A stretch of DNA of 64,000 nucleotides from Kitasatospora sp. NBC_01250 (GTDB taxonomy: Bacteria; Actinomycetota; Actinomycetes; Streptomycetales; Streptomycetaceae). Below are positions 26,107 to 35,414 of this stretch, in pieces (positions within the stretch are counted from its first letter, which is position 1; each line of letters begins with the position of its first letter). The stretch lies in the NCBI RefSeq assembly GCF_036226465.1, contig NZ_CP108476.1, positions 7,502,001 through 7,566,000 of the forward strand. Reading direction: 5' to 3'. The position numbers were made by a program, and so were the translations under genes. Under the pieces are notes generated by a model. That model was not told where the DNA came from. It was given only the letters and a program-made list of their open reading frames with translations, and searched no databases.

Positions 26107-27933
26107 ATGGAACCCGAGGACGAACACCGGGCGGACGCGGGCCACGACGGACAGGACCCGCCCACCGCCCGCCGCACTCCCTCGCGCACGGCGGTGCGGA
26201 TCGCCTGCGGGCTGGTCTTCGCCGGCCTGCTGACGGTCGGTGGCTGCGGCGCGTACAACCTGGCCTCCGCGGTGCTGGGCACCCGCTCCGCGCCCGGCGC
26301 CACCGCGCACACGGCGTCCGGCGCGACGGCCTCGCCCACCCCGCCCACCGCCGCCGAGGCCGCCGGCACGGTTGATGCCTTCCTGGCCGCCTGGGCCAAG
26401 GGCGACCTGACGAGCGCGGCCGGCCTGACCGACGACCCGGGCGACGCCGGTGACGCGCTCGGCGCCTTCCACCAGCAACTGGGCTTCAGCGCGCTGGCCC
26501 TCACCCCGGACAGCGCCTCGCCCGCCACGGGCGCCGGGTCGGGCGCATCGCCCCTCGCCGCGCCCGGCCGACTGACGCTGGGGTTCACGGCCACGGTCGG
26601 CTTCCCGGCCGCGGGCGCGCAGGCCTGGCAGTACCAGGGACAGCTGGGCGTGCTGCGCACCGCCGACGGTCGGGCCCTGGTGCACTGGGCGCCGAGCGTG
26701 CTCTACCCGCAGCTGACGAACGGACAGACGCTCGCCCTGCGCGCGATCGCCCCGCAGGCGGCCGCGGTGGTGACCGACCGCAAGGGCCGCTCGCTCGCCG
26801 GCTTTCCCTCGCTGGCCCCGCTGATCGCCGCGATCCAGAGCAACGCCGGCTCGTCCTCGGCCGCCCTCTCCCCGGCCGGCGCGTCGTCCGCGGCCCCACC
26901 CGACGGTGGCGCCGACCCGGACACCGGGAACGGTCAGGCCGTGGTGCTCCTGGACGACTCGGGCCGGAATCCGGCCCAGCAGCTCTTCGTGGTGACGCCG
27001 CCGTCGGCCGGCCGCCAGGTGCGGCTGACCCTGGACGCCGACGTGCAGCGGGCCGCCGAGCAGGCACTGCAGAGCCAGGCGGGCAGCAACGCCGCCGGCC
27101 TGGTCGCGGTGGAGCCGAGCACCGGCGACATCCTGGCCGTCGCGAACGCGCCCGCGGGCGGCTTCGACCAGGCGTTCCTGGCCGAACTCGCGCCCGGCTC
27201 GACGATGAAGGTGATCACCGCGGCGGCCCTGCTGGAGGCCGGTGACACGCCGAGCACCCCGGTGGCCTGCCCCGAGACCGCCAACTCGCCCCGGCTCTGG
27301 CACAACGACGAACAGGGTTCGTTCCCCGGCTACACGCTGGCCGACGACTTCGCCCAGTCCTGCAACACGGCCTTCATCAACGAGAGCGCCAAGCTGCCCT
27401 CCGGCACCCTGACCACGGTGGCGCGCGATCAGTTCGGCATCGGCCTCAGCTGGTCGACGGCCCCGGGCGTGCAGAGCTTCGACGCCAGGATCCCGGTGCC
27501 GGGCGACCCGGACGCCTCCGACCAGGCGGCGGCCGAGGCGATCGGGCAGGGCACCGTCCAGGCCAACGCGCTGACCATGGCCTCGGTCGCCGCGACCGTG
27601 CAGAACGGCACCTTCCGCCAGCCGGTCCTGCTGCCCGGCCAGCAGCAGGTGAAGGCTGCCGAGTCGCTGCCGGCCCCGGTGGCCAAGGGCCTGCGCGCGA
27701 TGATGGCGCAGACCGCGGCCGCCGGCACCGCCCAGCAGGCGATGGCGGGCCTGAGCGGCGAGGTCGGCGCCAAGACCGGCACCGCGGACGTGGACGGCGC
27801 CCCGGCCCCCAACAGCTGGTTCACCGGCTACCGGGGCAACCTCGCGGTGGCCGCCGAGGTGGAGGGCGGCGGCCACGGCGCGGGCGCGGCGGGCAGCGCG
27901 GTGGCCCAGGTGCTGGCGGTCGGCAACGGATAG
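26107..27933 (+). CDS. Penicillin-binding protein (transpeptidase, MecA_N-like domain)
   Basis: 608 residues. A cytoplasmic tail and one membrane helix (VRIACGLVFAGLLTVGGCGA) precede an NTF2-like MecA_N domain (about 80–195: AAEAAGTVDAFLAAWAKGDL), then the D,D-transpeptidase domain. Active-site motifs: STMK with S365, SCN at 418–420, and KTG at 556–558. It cross-links peptidoglycan outside the membrane. It is a class B-like PBP and likely a morphology/sporulation-type streptomycete enzyme. ATG 26107 follows GGGGGAGCACGGAG. It is divergent from the glycosyltransferase-like gene, 170 bp apart. Confidence 0.9.
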   Translation: MEPEDEHRADAGHDGQDPPTARRTPSRTAVRIACGLVFAGLLTVGGCGAYNLASAVLGTRSAPGATAHTASGATASPTPPTAAEAAGTVDAFLAAWAKGDLTSAAGLTDDPGDAGDALGAFHQQLGFSALALTPDSASPATGAGSGASPLAAPGRLTLGFTATVGFPAAGAQAWQYQGQLGVLRTADGRALVHWAPSVLYPQLTNGQTLALRAIAPQAAAVVTDRKGRSLAGFPSLAPLIAAIQSNAGSSSAALSPAGASSAAPPDGGADPDTGNGQAVVLLDDSGRNPAQQLFVVTPPSAGRQVRLTLDADVQRAAEQALQSQAGSNAAGLVAVEPSTGDILAVANAPAGGFDQAFLAELAPGSTMKVITAAALLEAGDTPSTPVACPETANSPRLWHNDEQGSFPGYTLADDFAQSCNTAFINESAKLPSGTLTTVARDQFGIGLSWSTAPGVQSFDARIPVPGDPDASDQAAAEAIGQGTVQANALTMASVAATVQNGTFRQPVLLPGQQQVKAAESLPAPVAKGLRAMMAQTAAAGTAQQAMAGLSGEVGAKTGTADVDGAPAPNSWFTGYRGNLAVAAEVEGGGHGAGAAGSAVAQVLAVGNG

Positions 27934-28036
27934 CACCGGGAACGCCACGCGGCGGAACCTGAGAAGATCCTGATATCTGAGCCCGGGTGAACCCTCTTCT
28001 CACCTGCGTCAAAGACTTGCCTGGCGCAATGGGCAC

Positions 28037-29188
28037 ATGACGTTCCTGCATCTGCCTGCCCTGGCCCCGGCCAACGTCACCGCGCGCGCGACCGGTCTGA
28101 CCGGTCCTGGCGGGACCGTCGCGAGACGGCCCCGCCTTCTGACGCTCGATCTGATGCGCGGGTACTACGTGGGGGTGCTCGCCGCGGTCCACCTGGACTA
28201 CGTCCCCTCGTTGCTGGGCCTCTTCGACGGTCGCGGCTCGTTGCTGGTCTCCGAGGCCGAGAACTTCTTCCTGATCTCCGGCCTGCTGGTGGGGATGCTG
28301 CGCCGCCGCGACCTGGAGCAGCACGGCCCGATGCGGATGGCGCGCAATGCCTGGAAGCGGGCCGGCCAGCTGTACGTGCTGGCCGTCACCCTCACCCTGC
28401 TGTTCACCGTGATCGGCCGTCTCGCGGTGGCGCACGGCATCTCGAACGTCAAGGACGGCCTCGACAGCGACTCCTCGCCGCTGGGCCTGGTCGCCAACAC
28501 CCTGACCCTGCGCTACACCTACGGCTGGGCGGACTTCCTGACCTTCTACGTGCCGATGTTCCTGCTCGCGCCGCTGATGGTGTGGCTGCTCTCCCGCCGC
28601 CTGGCGCCGGTGGTCGTGCTGCTGGCCTACGCCGGCTTCCTGCTGCCCTCGCACTACGACACCAAGTTCTTCAGCCCGTTCCTGCAGTGGGGCGTGTACT
28701 TCTTCCTCGGCACCATCGCCGGCTACCACTGGGACGACCTGCGGCGGCTGGTGGGCCGGCTCTCGCCCACGGCGCGGCGCGTGCTGAGCACCGGGCTGGT
28801 CGTGGCGACCATCGCGCTCTACGTGGTCGGCATGATCCTGCTCTTCCACCCCGAACTGATCGTCGACCCGGCCACCTATAACCACCTGTTCCAGAACAAC
28901 CGGCTGGGGCTGCTGCGCCCGTTCGCGGCCCCGATCAGCTTCGCGGGCACCTTCCTGCTGGTCCGCAGGTTCGAGCAGCCGATCGCGCGGACCGTGGGCC
29001 GGGTGCTGCTGCCGTTCGGCCGGAGCTCGCTGTACGTCTACGTCGCGCAGAGCTTCTTCGTCTTCCTGATCCCGTTCGTGATCGGGCCGCGCGGTTTCTG
29101 GGGCAACACCCTCTTCGACGTCTCGGTGATCGCGGTGATCTACGTCGCGGTGCGCGCACGGTTCCTGACGTTCCTGATCCCCCGGTAG
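28037..29188 (+). CDS. OpgC-domain membrane acyltransferase-like protein
   Basis: 383 residues with about 10 membrane helices. The OpgC-like signatures are LTLDLMRGYYVGVLAAVHLD, ENFFLISGLLVGMLRRRDLE, WADFLTFYVPMFLLAPLMVW and SSLYVYVAQSFFVFLIPF. OpgC in proteobacteria succinylates periplasmic glucans. In actinobacteria the substrate is unknown but likely an extracytoplasmic polysaccharide or lipid. ATG start at 28037. It is followed by a strong terminator. Confidence 0.85.
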   Translation: MTFLHLPALAPANVTARATGLTGPGGTVARRPRLLTLDLMRGYYVGVLAAVHLDYVPSLLGLFDGRGSLLVSEAENFFLISGLLVGMLRRRDLEQHGPMRMARNAWKRAGQLYVLAVTLTLLFTVIGRLAVAHGISNVKDGLDSDSSPLGLVANTLTLRYTYGWADFLTFYVPMFLLAPLMVWLLSRRLAPVVVLLAYAGFLLPSHYDTKFFSPFLQWGVYFFLGTIAGYHWDDLRRLVGRLSPTARRVLSTGLVVATIALYVVGMILLFHPELIVDPATYNHLFQNNRLGLLRPFAAPISFAGTFLLVRRFEQPIARTVGRVLLPFGRSSLYVYVAQSFFVFLIPFVIGPRGFWGNTLFDVSVIAVIYVAVRARFLTFLIPR

Positions 29189-29190
29189 CG

Positions 29191-29228
29191 GCTGCGGGTG
29201 CCGCGGGCCGGACCGCGGCACCCGCAGC
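29191..29228. terminator. Hairpin terminator after the OpgC gene
   Basis: A perfect 16-bp stem (29191–29206 with 29213–29228) and 6-nt loop, directly after the stop at 29188. It also faces the end of the minus-strand gene at 29247, so it is probably bidirectional. Confidence 0.87.
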
Positions 29229-29246
29229 TGTCAGGGGCCCCGGCCG

Positions 29247-29483
29247 TCAGCCCAGCAGGCGGATCAGCGCGCTGTCGAAGAGGTCGAGCGCACGCGGCAG
29301 CGGCCCCTCGTCGTGGTGGTGCAGGGCGGACCAGAACAGGTCGCCCGGCAGCGCGTGTTCGGAGGCGTAGACCCGGTAGGCGTACCGGCGGCCGTCCACG
29401 CCGGCCAGCTCGACCAGCCAGCAGCGGTCCTCCGGCCGGGCGGACGGCAGGTCGGAGACGAAGAGCTGCGGCGGCCGTGGCAA
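29247..29483 (-). CDS. Small hypothetical protein
   Basis: 78 residues: PQLFVSDLPSARPEDRCWLV, ELAGVDGRRYAYRVYASEHA, then LPRALDLFDSALIRLLG. No family recognised; a compact alpha/beta protein without membrane segment. The TTG at 29483 is proposed because GGGAGGGAGA lies just upstream. Ends beside the OpgC terminator. Confidence 0.55.
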   Translation of the reverse strand: MPRPPQLFVSDLPSARPEDRCWLVELAGVDGRRYAYRVYASEHALPGDLFWSALHHHDEGPLPRALDLFDSALIRLLG

Positions 29484-29569
29484 CGGGTCTCCCTCCCGGG
29501 CGGCGGACCTCGAAGTCCTGTCGAGTGAGACCGCCGCCGGGGGTGAAAGGTTGTGCCGCGTCGGCGAGT

Positions 29570-29755
29570 TCAGCCGGACGAGCGGGAGCGGTCGAGCAGC
29601 CAGCCGTTCAGCATCAGCCTGATCTCGGCGAGGACCGCCTCGTCCCCCTCGGGCCGGTGGCGGAAGGCGGTGTCGAGCAGTTTGCCCGTGGTGGAGACGG
29701 CGAGAGCGGTGCGCAGCGCGAAGGCGGGGGTGTCGGGGTAGCCGTAGTCGCTCAC
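29570..29755 (-). CDS. Small hypothetical protein
   Basis: 61 residues: SDYGYPDTPAFALRTALAVS, TTGKLLDTAFRHRPEGDEAV, LAEIRLMLNGWLLDRSRSSG. Mostly helical, with no recognised domain. Third-position GC is consistent with coding, but the GTG start has no clear ribosome site, so the call is tentative. It lies between the transporter and another small gene, all on the minus strand. Confidence 0.45.
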   Translation of the reverse strand: MSDYGYPDTPAFALRTALAVSTTGKLLDTAFRHRPEGDEAVLAEIRLMLNGWLLDRSRSSG

Positions 29756-29827
29756 CAGGACGGTGCGGCGCCTGATCAGGACGGTGGACGCCTGCCGCGG
29801 GCCGGGCGGGGGTGGTCCCGGCCGTGC

Positions 29828-31219
29828 TCAGGCCGCCGCCTCCGCCGGGCCGGGAACGGTCTCCGGGCGGCCCGCGGCCGGGGCGGGCACCGGCGGGCGC
29901 GGTGCGGTCGAGGGCGAGTCCGCCGTCACCCGGGCCAGCTGCCGCACCTCGGGGACCGCCAGCACCAGCAGCGACAGCAGCGTCATCCCGCCCGCGCAGG
30001 CCCACAGCGCCCCGTTCAGGCCGAGCCCGCCGGCCAGTGGCGCGGCTGCCATCGTGCCCACCGGGGCCAGCGCCACCGAGCCGCACCAGTCGTAGGCGGC
30101 GACCCGGGAGAAGCTGGCGGCCGGGATCTCCTGCTGCAGTGCGATCATCCAGCAGACCCCGTAGACCGTGCCGCCGATCCCGGAGGCGAACATCGCGCCG
30201 CCCAGCACGGCGAGCGGCGCGCCGGCCGCCAGGGTGGCGGCGGGCAGGGCGAAGAGCAGCACGCCCGCGGTGCCGGCCAGCAGCAGCCGGCGCGGTTGCC
30301 AACGGACCATCAGCAGGCCGCCGGCCACCAGCCCGGCGCCCATCGCCGCGTTGACCAGGCCCCACGGCCGGGGACCGCCGAGCCGCTGGTCGGCGACGAG
30401 CGGGCCGAGCACCGATTCGGCGGCGATCAGACAGGCGTTCACCACCCCGTACTGCACCACCACGGCCCACAGCCAGCGCCGGGAGGTGAACTCCCGCCAG
30501 CCCTCGCGCAGATCGGCGAGCATTCCGGGCCCGGCCCCACGCTCGGCGACGGCGTCCGCCACGTGCGCGTCCGCCGGGCTCCCGCCTGCCGCGTGCCCGT
30601 CCGCCGCGTGCCCGGTCGGCGCGGGCCCGCGCAGGAAGAGCCGCAGCGCGCCGGCCGCCGCCAGCGTGGTGGCGTCCAGGGCGAGCACCCAGCCCGGTCC
30701 GACCGCCGCTACCAGCGCGCCGCCGAGCGCGGCGCCGCCGATCTGTGCGGAGTTCAGCGCGGTGCGGAAGAGCGCGAAGGCCCGTGGGGCCTGCTCCTGG
30801 TCGACCGACTCCATGATCATGCCCTCGGCGGCGGGTGCGTAGAAGGCCTGGCCGATCCCGTTCGCCGCGGCCAGCAGGACCACCTGCCACAGCCGGGCCG
30901 ACCCGGTCAGCACCAGGCCCGCCAGCGCCGCCTGGGAGAGCGCGTTGCCGATGTTGGCGGCGACCATCACCCGGTGCCGCGGCAGCCGGTCGGCCACCGC
31001 GCCGCCGATCAGCAGGAAGAGCACGGTGGCGGCCAGCCGCGCGCCGGTGACGTAGCCGATCGCGGCGGCGCCGCCGCCCATCCGCAGCAGCGCGAAGGCG
31101 GTGGCGATCGGTGCGCCGGCGTTGCCGAGGCCGCTGACCACGGTGGCGCCGGTCTGGATCAGGTACTCGCGGCCGGCCCAGGCGGGCGGACGGGTGTGGC
31201 CCTTGGTTCGGTTCGGCAT
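29828..31219 (-). CDS. MFS transporter, DHA3 (macrolide-efflux/EntS) type
   Basis: 463 residues, about 12 membrane helices. Motif A is degenerate (GGAVADRLPRHRVMV), as in the DHA3/MefA–EntS group; NGIGQAFYAPAAEGMIMESV and RTALNSAQIGGAALGGALV are typical of that group. A His/Ala-rich cytoplasmic loop (HAADGHAAGGSPADAHVADA) sits mid-protein. Probably exports a macrolide, siderophore or similar small molecule. ATG 31219 was chosen; an upstream frame extension lacks coding character. Confidence 0.82.
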   Translation of the reverse strand: MPNRTKGHTRPPAWAGREYLIQTGATVVSGLGNAGAPIATAFALLRMGGGAAAIGYVTGARLAATVLFLLIGGAVADRLPRHRVMVAANIGNALSQAALAGLVLTGSARLWQVVLLAAANGIGQAFYAPAAEGMIMESVDQEQAPRAFALFRTALNSAQIGGAALGGALVAAVGPGWVLALDATTLAAAGALRLFLRGPAPTGHAADGHAAGGSPADAHVADAVAERGAGPGMLADLREGWREFTSRRWLWAVVVQYGVVNACLIAAESVLGPLVADQRLGGPRPWGLVNAAMGAGLVAGGLLMVRWQPRRLLLAGTAGVLLFALPAATLAAGAPLAVLGGAMFASGIGGTVYGVCWMIALQQEIPAASFSRVAAYDWCGSVALAPVGTMAAAPLAGGLGLNGALWACAGGMTLLSLLVLAVPEVRQLARVTADSPSTAPRPPVPAPAAGRPETVPGPAEAAA

Positions 31220-31372
31220 TCGCCTGACTATGACGGTGGCATGGTTGCCTGTCCACGCTACGGACAGGTACGGACAGGTTGGGTGAGTTACCCGGCAGAA
31301 GCCGATCGAAAACAACTCGGCGCTGATCGAAAATCAACTGTGCCGAGGCCTCCGTGCTGGCACGATGCCCCG

Positions 31373-32473
31373 ATGGACCAGATCCTCCGCACCGCGAGCG
31401 CCCTGCTGGGCCGTCAGCTGACCGACCCGGTGGACCTGGGCGGCAGCCGCCGCAGCACCGTCCTGCGCTGCCGCACGGATGCGGGCGGCACGGTGATCGT
31501 CAAGGCCTTCACCGCCGAGCCCGAGTCGCACCGGGCCTTCACCGCCGAGGCGGCCGGGCTCGCCCTCGGCCTGGGCGGGCCCGAACTGCTCGCAGTGGAC
31601 CGGGAGTTCCCGCTGCTGGTGATGGCGGACCTGGGCACCGCGCCGACCCTGGCCGACCTGCTGCTCGGCAGCGACCCGAAGGCCGCCGAGCGCGGACGGC
31701 TGGCGTGGGCGCGCGGCCTGGGCCGGCTGGCCGCCGCCGGCGCCACCCGGCGCGCGGAGTTCGAGCGGCTGTGGGCGCGCTACGACCAGGGCCTGCCGTC
31801 CTGGACGCACGAGCCGTGGATCGCGCAGAACGCTGCCGACCTGCCCGCCGTGCTCGCGGCGGCCGGTGTCGAGCCCGCTCCGGGGCTCGCGGCGGAGCTG
31901 GCCCGGATCGGCACGGCCGGTGGTGAGCGCTACTTCGGCTTCACACCCGGTGACACCTGCCCGGACAACAATCTGCTGACCGACGGGGGGCTGCGGTTGA
32001 TCGACTTCGAGTCGGCCTGCTTCCAGTCGGTCTTCCTGACCGCCGCCTACTGCCGGATGCCCTTCGCCACCTGCTGGTGCGTCTTCGAGCCGCCGGCGGC
32101 ACTGGCGGACGAGGTCGAGCGAACCTTCCGCGCCGAGGTGGTGGCGAGCTGGCCCGAGCTGGCCGAGGACGCGTGCTGGGAGCAGGGCATGACCGAGGCG
32201 GTCGCGGTGTGGACGGTGGACCTGACGGTCGGCCTGCTGCCGCGCGCCCTGCCCGAGGACGCTCCGATGCACCGCACCCGGCGCCCGGTGCCCACCCGGC
32301 GCCAGCTGCTGGGCCACCGCTGGGCGAAGGCGGCGGCGCTGCCCGGACTGCCGGCGCTGAGCGGGACGATGGAGCGGCTCCTGACGACCGTGGCGTCGGG
32401 CTGGAGCGCTCCCACGCTGCCCGGCTACCCCGCCTTCGAAGCCCTCAGCCCAGGTGGCCGCGGAGGAAGCTGA
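31373..32473 (+). CDS. Phosphotransferase-family (APH/protein-kinase-like) protein
   Basis: 366 residues. The small lobe has GTVIVKAFTAE (ATP-binding lysine candidate) and the large lobe has the catalytic loop GDTCPDNNLL and metal-binding DFES (in GGLRLIDFESACFQSVFL), equivalent to HGDxxxxN and DxD of aminoglycoside phosphotransferases; the usual His of the loop is not present. The substrate is unknown. ATG 31373. Its last 29 bp overlap the convergent hydrolase gene. Confidence 0.72.
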   Translation: MDQILRTASALLGRQLTDPVDLGGSRRSTVLRCRTDAGGTVIVKAFTAEPESHRAFTAEAAGLALGLGGPELLAVDREFPLLVMADLGTAPTLADLLLGSDPKAAERGRLAWARGLGRLAAAGATRRAEFERLWARYDQGLPSWTHEPWIAQNAADLPAVLAAAGVEPAPGLAAELARIGTAGGERYFGFTPGDTCPDNNLLTDGGLRLIDFESACFQSVFLTAAYCRMPFATCWCVFEPPAALADEVERTFRAEVVASWPELAEDACWEQGMTEAVAVWTVDLTVGLLPRALPEDAPMHRTRRPVPTRRQLLGHRWAKAAALPGLPALSGTMERLLTTVASGWSAPTLPGYPAFEALSPGGRGGS

Positions 32474-33146
32474 GGGTGCGGCGCCAGGCGACCTTGGCCT
32501 GCAGGGGGTCGTAGGTGCCCAGCAGGTTCTCGTCGTTCATGAAGGCGTGGCCGGCCGGGTAGAAGTGGATCTCGGGGCGGCGGTCGGTGGCCTCGCCGAT
32601 CAGGATGGCGGCCTCGTCGACCGCCTCGGTGGGCAGTCCCTTGTCGTACTCGGCGAAGTGGCCCAGGACGTGGGCGGTCAGGCCCCGGTAGTCGTAGCCC
32701 TGCTCGCGTGGCAGGCCGTAGAACGGGACCACGGCGGCCACCTTGTCACCCTCCTGCGCGGCCAGGCGCAGCGCGAAGCCGCCGCCCATGCAGAAGCCGA
32801 CCACGGCGACCGCGTCGCCGACCAGGGCGGGGTGTTCGAGCAGGAAGTCGACGGCGCCGCGCAGGTCCTGCGCGGCGCGCTCGGCCGGGAGGGCGGCGAG
32901 CAGCTCGGCGGCCTCGGCGCGGTCGTGGGTGGTGGCGCCGCCGTACAGGTCAGGGGCCAGCGCCAGGAAGCCCTCGGCGGCGAACCGGTCGACCATCGAG
33001 GTCATGTGGGTGGTCAGCCCCCACCACTCCTGGACCACCAGCAGCCCGGGCCCGCGCCCGGCGGGTGGCAGCGCGAGGTAGCCGTGCGCCTGGTCCCCGT
33101 TGCTGGGGAAGGTGACGTTCTGCGCTCCAGAGGTGGGGTCGGCCAT
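32445..33146 (-). CDS. Dienelactone hydrolase family protein
   Basis: 233 residues, a full-length alpha/beta hydrolase. The nucleophile is Cys in VGFCMGGGFALRLAAQ, with the conserved VQEWWGL near the N-terminus, APDLYGG, and histidine in YPAGHAFMND. These are the hallmarks of carboxymethylenebutenolidase-type enzymes. No aromatic-degradation genes are adjacent, so the physiological substrate is open. The ATG at 33146 is preceded by AGGAG. Confidence 0.9.
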   Translation of the reverse strand: MADPTSGAQNVTFPSNGDQAHGYLALPPAGRGPGLLVVQEWWGLTTHMTSMVDRFAAEGFLALAPDLYGGATTHDRAEAAELLAALPAERAAQDLRGAVDFLLEHPALVGDAVAVVGFCMGGGFALRLAAQEGDKVAAVVPFYGLPREQGYDYRGLTAHVLGHFAEYDKGLPTEAVDEAAILIGEATDRRPEIHFYPAGHAFMNDENLLGTYDPLQAKVAWRRTLSFLRGHLG

Positions 33147-33273
33147 CGGGCATCTCCTGGTGAGCCGCGGACCGGGCCGGGCGGCCCGCGGGGATGATGG
33201 TATGCGGGCCGGGAGCCGAGCGGCAGTCAGTTCCCGGCCCATGATCGGCGTGTCGCGCGCCACCGGTGGGGCG

Positions 33274-34728
33274 TCAGCCCATCTCCTCCAGCGTCTTGCC
33301 GCGGGTCTCCTTGATGCAGAAGGCCACGAACGGGATGGAGAGCAGCGCGAAGCAGGCGTAGATCACGTAGGTGGCCGACAGGTTCCAGTCCGCCAGGTCG
33401 GGGAAGCTGACGGTGATCGCCCAGTTGGCGATCCACTGGGCCGAGGCGGCCACCGAGAGGGCCAGCGCGCGGATCCTGTTCGGGAACATCTCGCCGAGCA
33501 GCACCCAGACCACCACGCCCCAGGAGAAGGCGAAGCAGAGCACGAAGACGTGGGCGGCGACCAGTGCCACGGTGCCCTGCGCGCTCGGCAGGGTGGCGCT
33601 GGTGCCGGTGCCGTGGCGGTAGGAGAAGGCCCAGGCGGCGGTGCCCAGCGAGGCCGCCATGCCGATCGAGCCGGCCAGCGCCAGCGGCTTGCGGCCGATC
33701 CGGTCCACCAGCAGCATCGCGATCACCGTGCCGATGACGTTGACGATCGAGGTGGAGAGGCTGATCAGCAGCGAGTTGCTCTCGTTGATCCCGACAGACT
33801 GCCAGAGCAGCGAGGAGTAGTAGAAGATCACGTTGATGCCGACGAACTGCTGGAAGACCGAGGCACCGATGCCCACCCAGACGATCGGCAGCAGGCCGAG
33901 GCGCCCGCCGGTCAGGTCCGTGAGCCGGGGCTTGTGCTCGCTGCGCAGCACCGCGCGGATCTCCGCCGTCCGCTGGTCCAGGTCCGCCCCGGGCCCCTCG
34001 ACCTCGCGCAGCACCTGACGGGCCTTCTCCTCCCGCCCGGTGGCGATCAGGTGACGCGGCGACTCGGGGATGCTGAGCGCCATCAGCCCGTAGACCAGCG
34101 CCGGCACCGTCTCCACGCCGAGCATCCACTGCCAGGCCTGGATCCCGGCCAGGTGGCCGGTGGACTCCCCGCCGGCTGCCGAGTTGAGCGCGTAGTTGGC
34201 CAGTTGGGAGATGGTGATGCCGAGCACGATCGCCATCTGCTGGAAGGAGGCCAGCCGGCCCCGGTAGGCCGGGGGCGCCACCTCGGCGATGTAGGTGGGC
34301 GCGATCACCGAGGCGAGGCCGATCGCGATGCCGCCCAGCACCCGCCAGGTGGCCAGCACCTGGATGCTCGGCGGGAACATCGAGCCGACGCCGCTGACCG
34401 CGAAGAGCACGGCGGCCAGCACCATGGTCCGCACCCGGCCGAAGTGGTCGGCCAGCCAGCCGGCCGCGACCGCGCCGGCTGCCGAGCCGAGCAGGGCGAT
34501 GGCCACCACGAAGGCGGTCTCGCCGCTGCCCACCCGGAAGTGCTTCTGGATGCCGGTGACCGCGCCGTTGATGACCGCGCTGTCGTAGCCGAACAGGAAG
34601 CCGCCCATGGCGGCCGCCGCCGAGATGAAGACGACATGGCCCAGCGGGGCGAGCTCGGGGGAGGGGTGGGCCGAGGCGGTCCTGGACAGGGCGGGCTCCC
34701 GGGGGTGGGCGGAGGCGATCCGTTCCAT
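33274..34728 (-). CDS. MFS sugar porter
   Basis: 484 residues, 12 membrane helices. The sugar-porter signatures are complete: GGFLFGYDSAVINGA, GWLADHFGRVRTMV, RVLGGIAIGLASVIAPTYIA, PESPRHLIATGREEKA, SVFQQFVGINVIFYYSSLLW, DRIGRKPL and KETRGKTLEEM. It is a glucose/galactose/xylose-type proton symporter; which sugar cannot be told. ATG 34728. Separate from the flavoprotein operon upstream by 50 bp on the same strand, so read-through is possible. Confidence 0.92.
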   Translation of the reverse strand: MERIASAHPREPALSRTASAHPSPELAPLGHVVFISAAAAMGGFLFGYDSAVINGAVTGIQKHFRVGSGETAFVVAIALLGSAAGAVAAGWLADHFGRVRTMVLAAVLFAVSGVGSMFPPSIQVLATWRVLGGIAIGLASVIAPTYIAEVAPPAYRGRLASFQQMAIVLGITISQLANYALNSAAGGESTGHLAGIQAWQWMLGVETVPALVYGLMALSIPESPRHLIATGREEKARQVLREVEGPGADLDQRTAEIRAVLRSEHKPRLTDLTGGRLGLLPIVWVGIGASVFQQFVGINVIFYYSSLLWQSVGINESNSLLISLSTSIVNVIGTVIAMLLVDRIGRKPLALAGSIGMAASLGTAAWAFSYRHGTGTSATLPSAQGTVALVAAHVFVLCFAFSWGVVVWVLLGEMFPNRIRALALSVAASAQWIANWAITVSFPDLADWNLSATYVIYACFALLSIPFVAFCIKETRGKTLEEMG

Positions 34729-34778
34729 CAGATCAGCTGAGCGCCCGTCTGCCCCGCAACGAGCCCGGTATGTCAGCC

Positions 34779-35414
34779 CTACGGCGGTCCGAGCGGGCAG
34801 CCGCCCCGCTGCGCGTTGCGCCGCAGCAGCTGCGCCCGGGCCCCCGCGTCCCCGGGGCCGGCGCGCTCGGCGAGCCGCTCGGCCATCGCCGCCTGCTGCT
34901 CGGCCGGCACCTTGTCGTCGTACTTGAACTTCGCCCGCACCTGGCGCACCGCCAGCCGCAGCGCGCGGATGCCCGACAGCTGCGGCCCGTACGGCTCGGC
35001 GCCCGGGACCACCCGGACCTGCGGGGTCTCCGGCTGGAAGTGCGCCAGCTGCCGGTTGAGGATCGCGGCCTTGCCCGCCGCGTCGTCCACCGGCTCGGCC
35101 AGGCAGTCGAACTGCACCGAGGCGTAGTAGCTGGTGGGCACCTGACTGGGCCGCCAGTAGCCGGGCACGAAGGCGTAGTCGTCGGTCACCGCGAGGGTCA
35201 CCTGCGGGTCGGCCTCGATCGCCGCGAAGAGCGGGTTGGGCTTGCCCAGGTGCAGCACGATCTCGCCCCGGTCGGCGTCCAGCACGAAGTGGGTGGGCAC
35301 CAGCACCGGGCCGCTCCCGCCCGTGCCGTTGGCCGCCAGCACGCCGAAGTCGCGCCCGGCCAGCCACTGGCGCCACTCGGCCGGCTCGCCCCGGTCCCAG
35401 GAGCGGATCAGCAC
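34779..35414 (-). CDS. FMN-binding split-barrel protein (PaiB-like)
   Basis: 211 residues: AGRDFGVLAANGTGGSGPVL, VPTHFVLDADRGEIVLHLGK, NPLFAAIEADPQVTLAVTDD, YAFVPGYWRPSQVPTSYYAS, VRVVPGAEPYGPQLSGIRAL. This matches the FMN-binding PaiB-like/pyridoxamine-oxidase-fold group. The GTG start (35414) overlaps the stop of the upstream gene by 7 bp, indicating translational coupling. Cofactor and reaction are unproven. It belongs to the operon divergent from the MocR regulator. Confidence 0.8.
   Translation of the reverse strand: MLIRSWDRGEPAEWRQWLAGRDFGVLAANGTGGSGPVLVPTHFVLDADRGEIVLHLGKPNPLFAAIEADPQVTLAVTDDYAFVPGYWRPSQVPTSYYASVQFDCLAEPVDDAAGKAAILNRQLAHFQPETPQVRVVPGAEPYGPQLSGIRALRLAVRQVRAKFKYDDKVPAEQQAAMAERLAERAGPGDAGARAQLLRRNAQRGGCPLGPP

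Noticed and set aside
26020..27948. Long minus-strand frame opposite the penicillin-binding protein gene
   Set aside because: It is an antisense shadow; the plus-strand protein has all three transpeptidase motifs.
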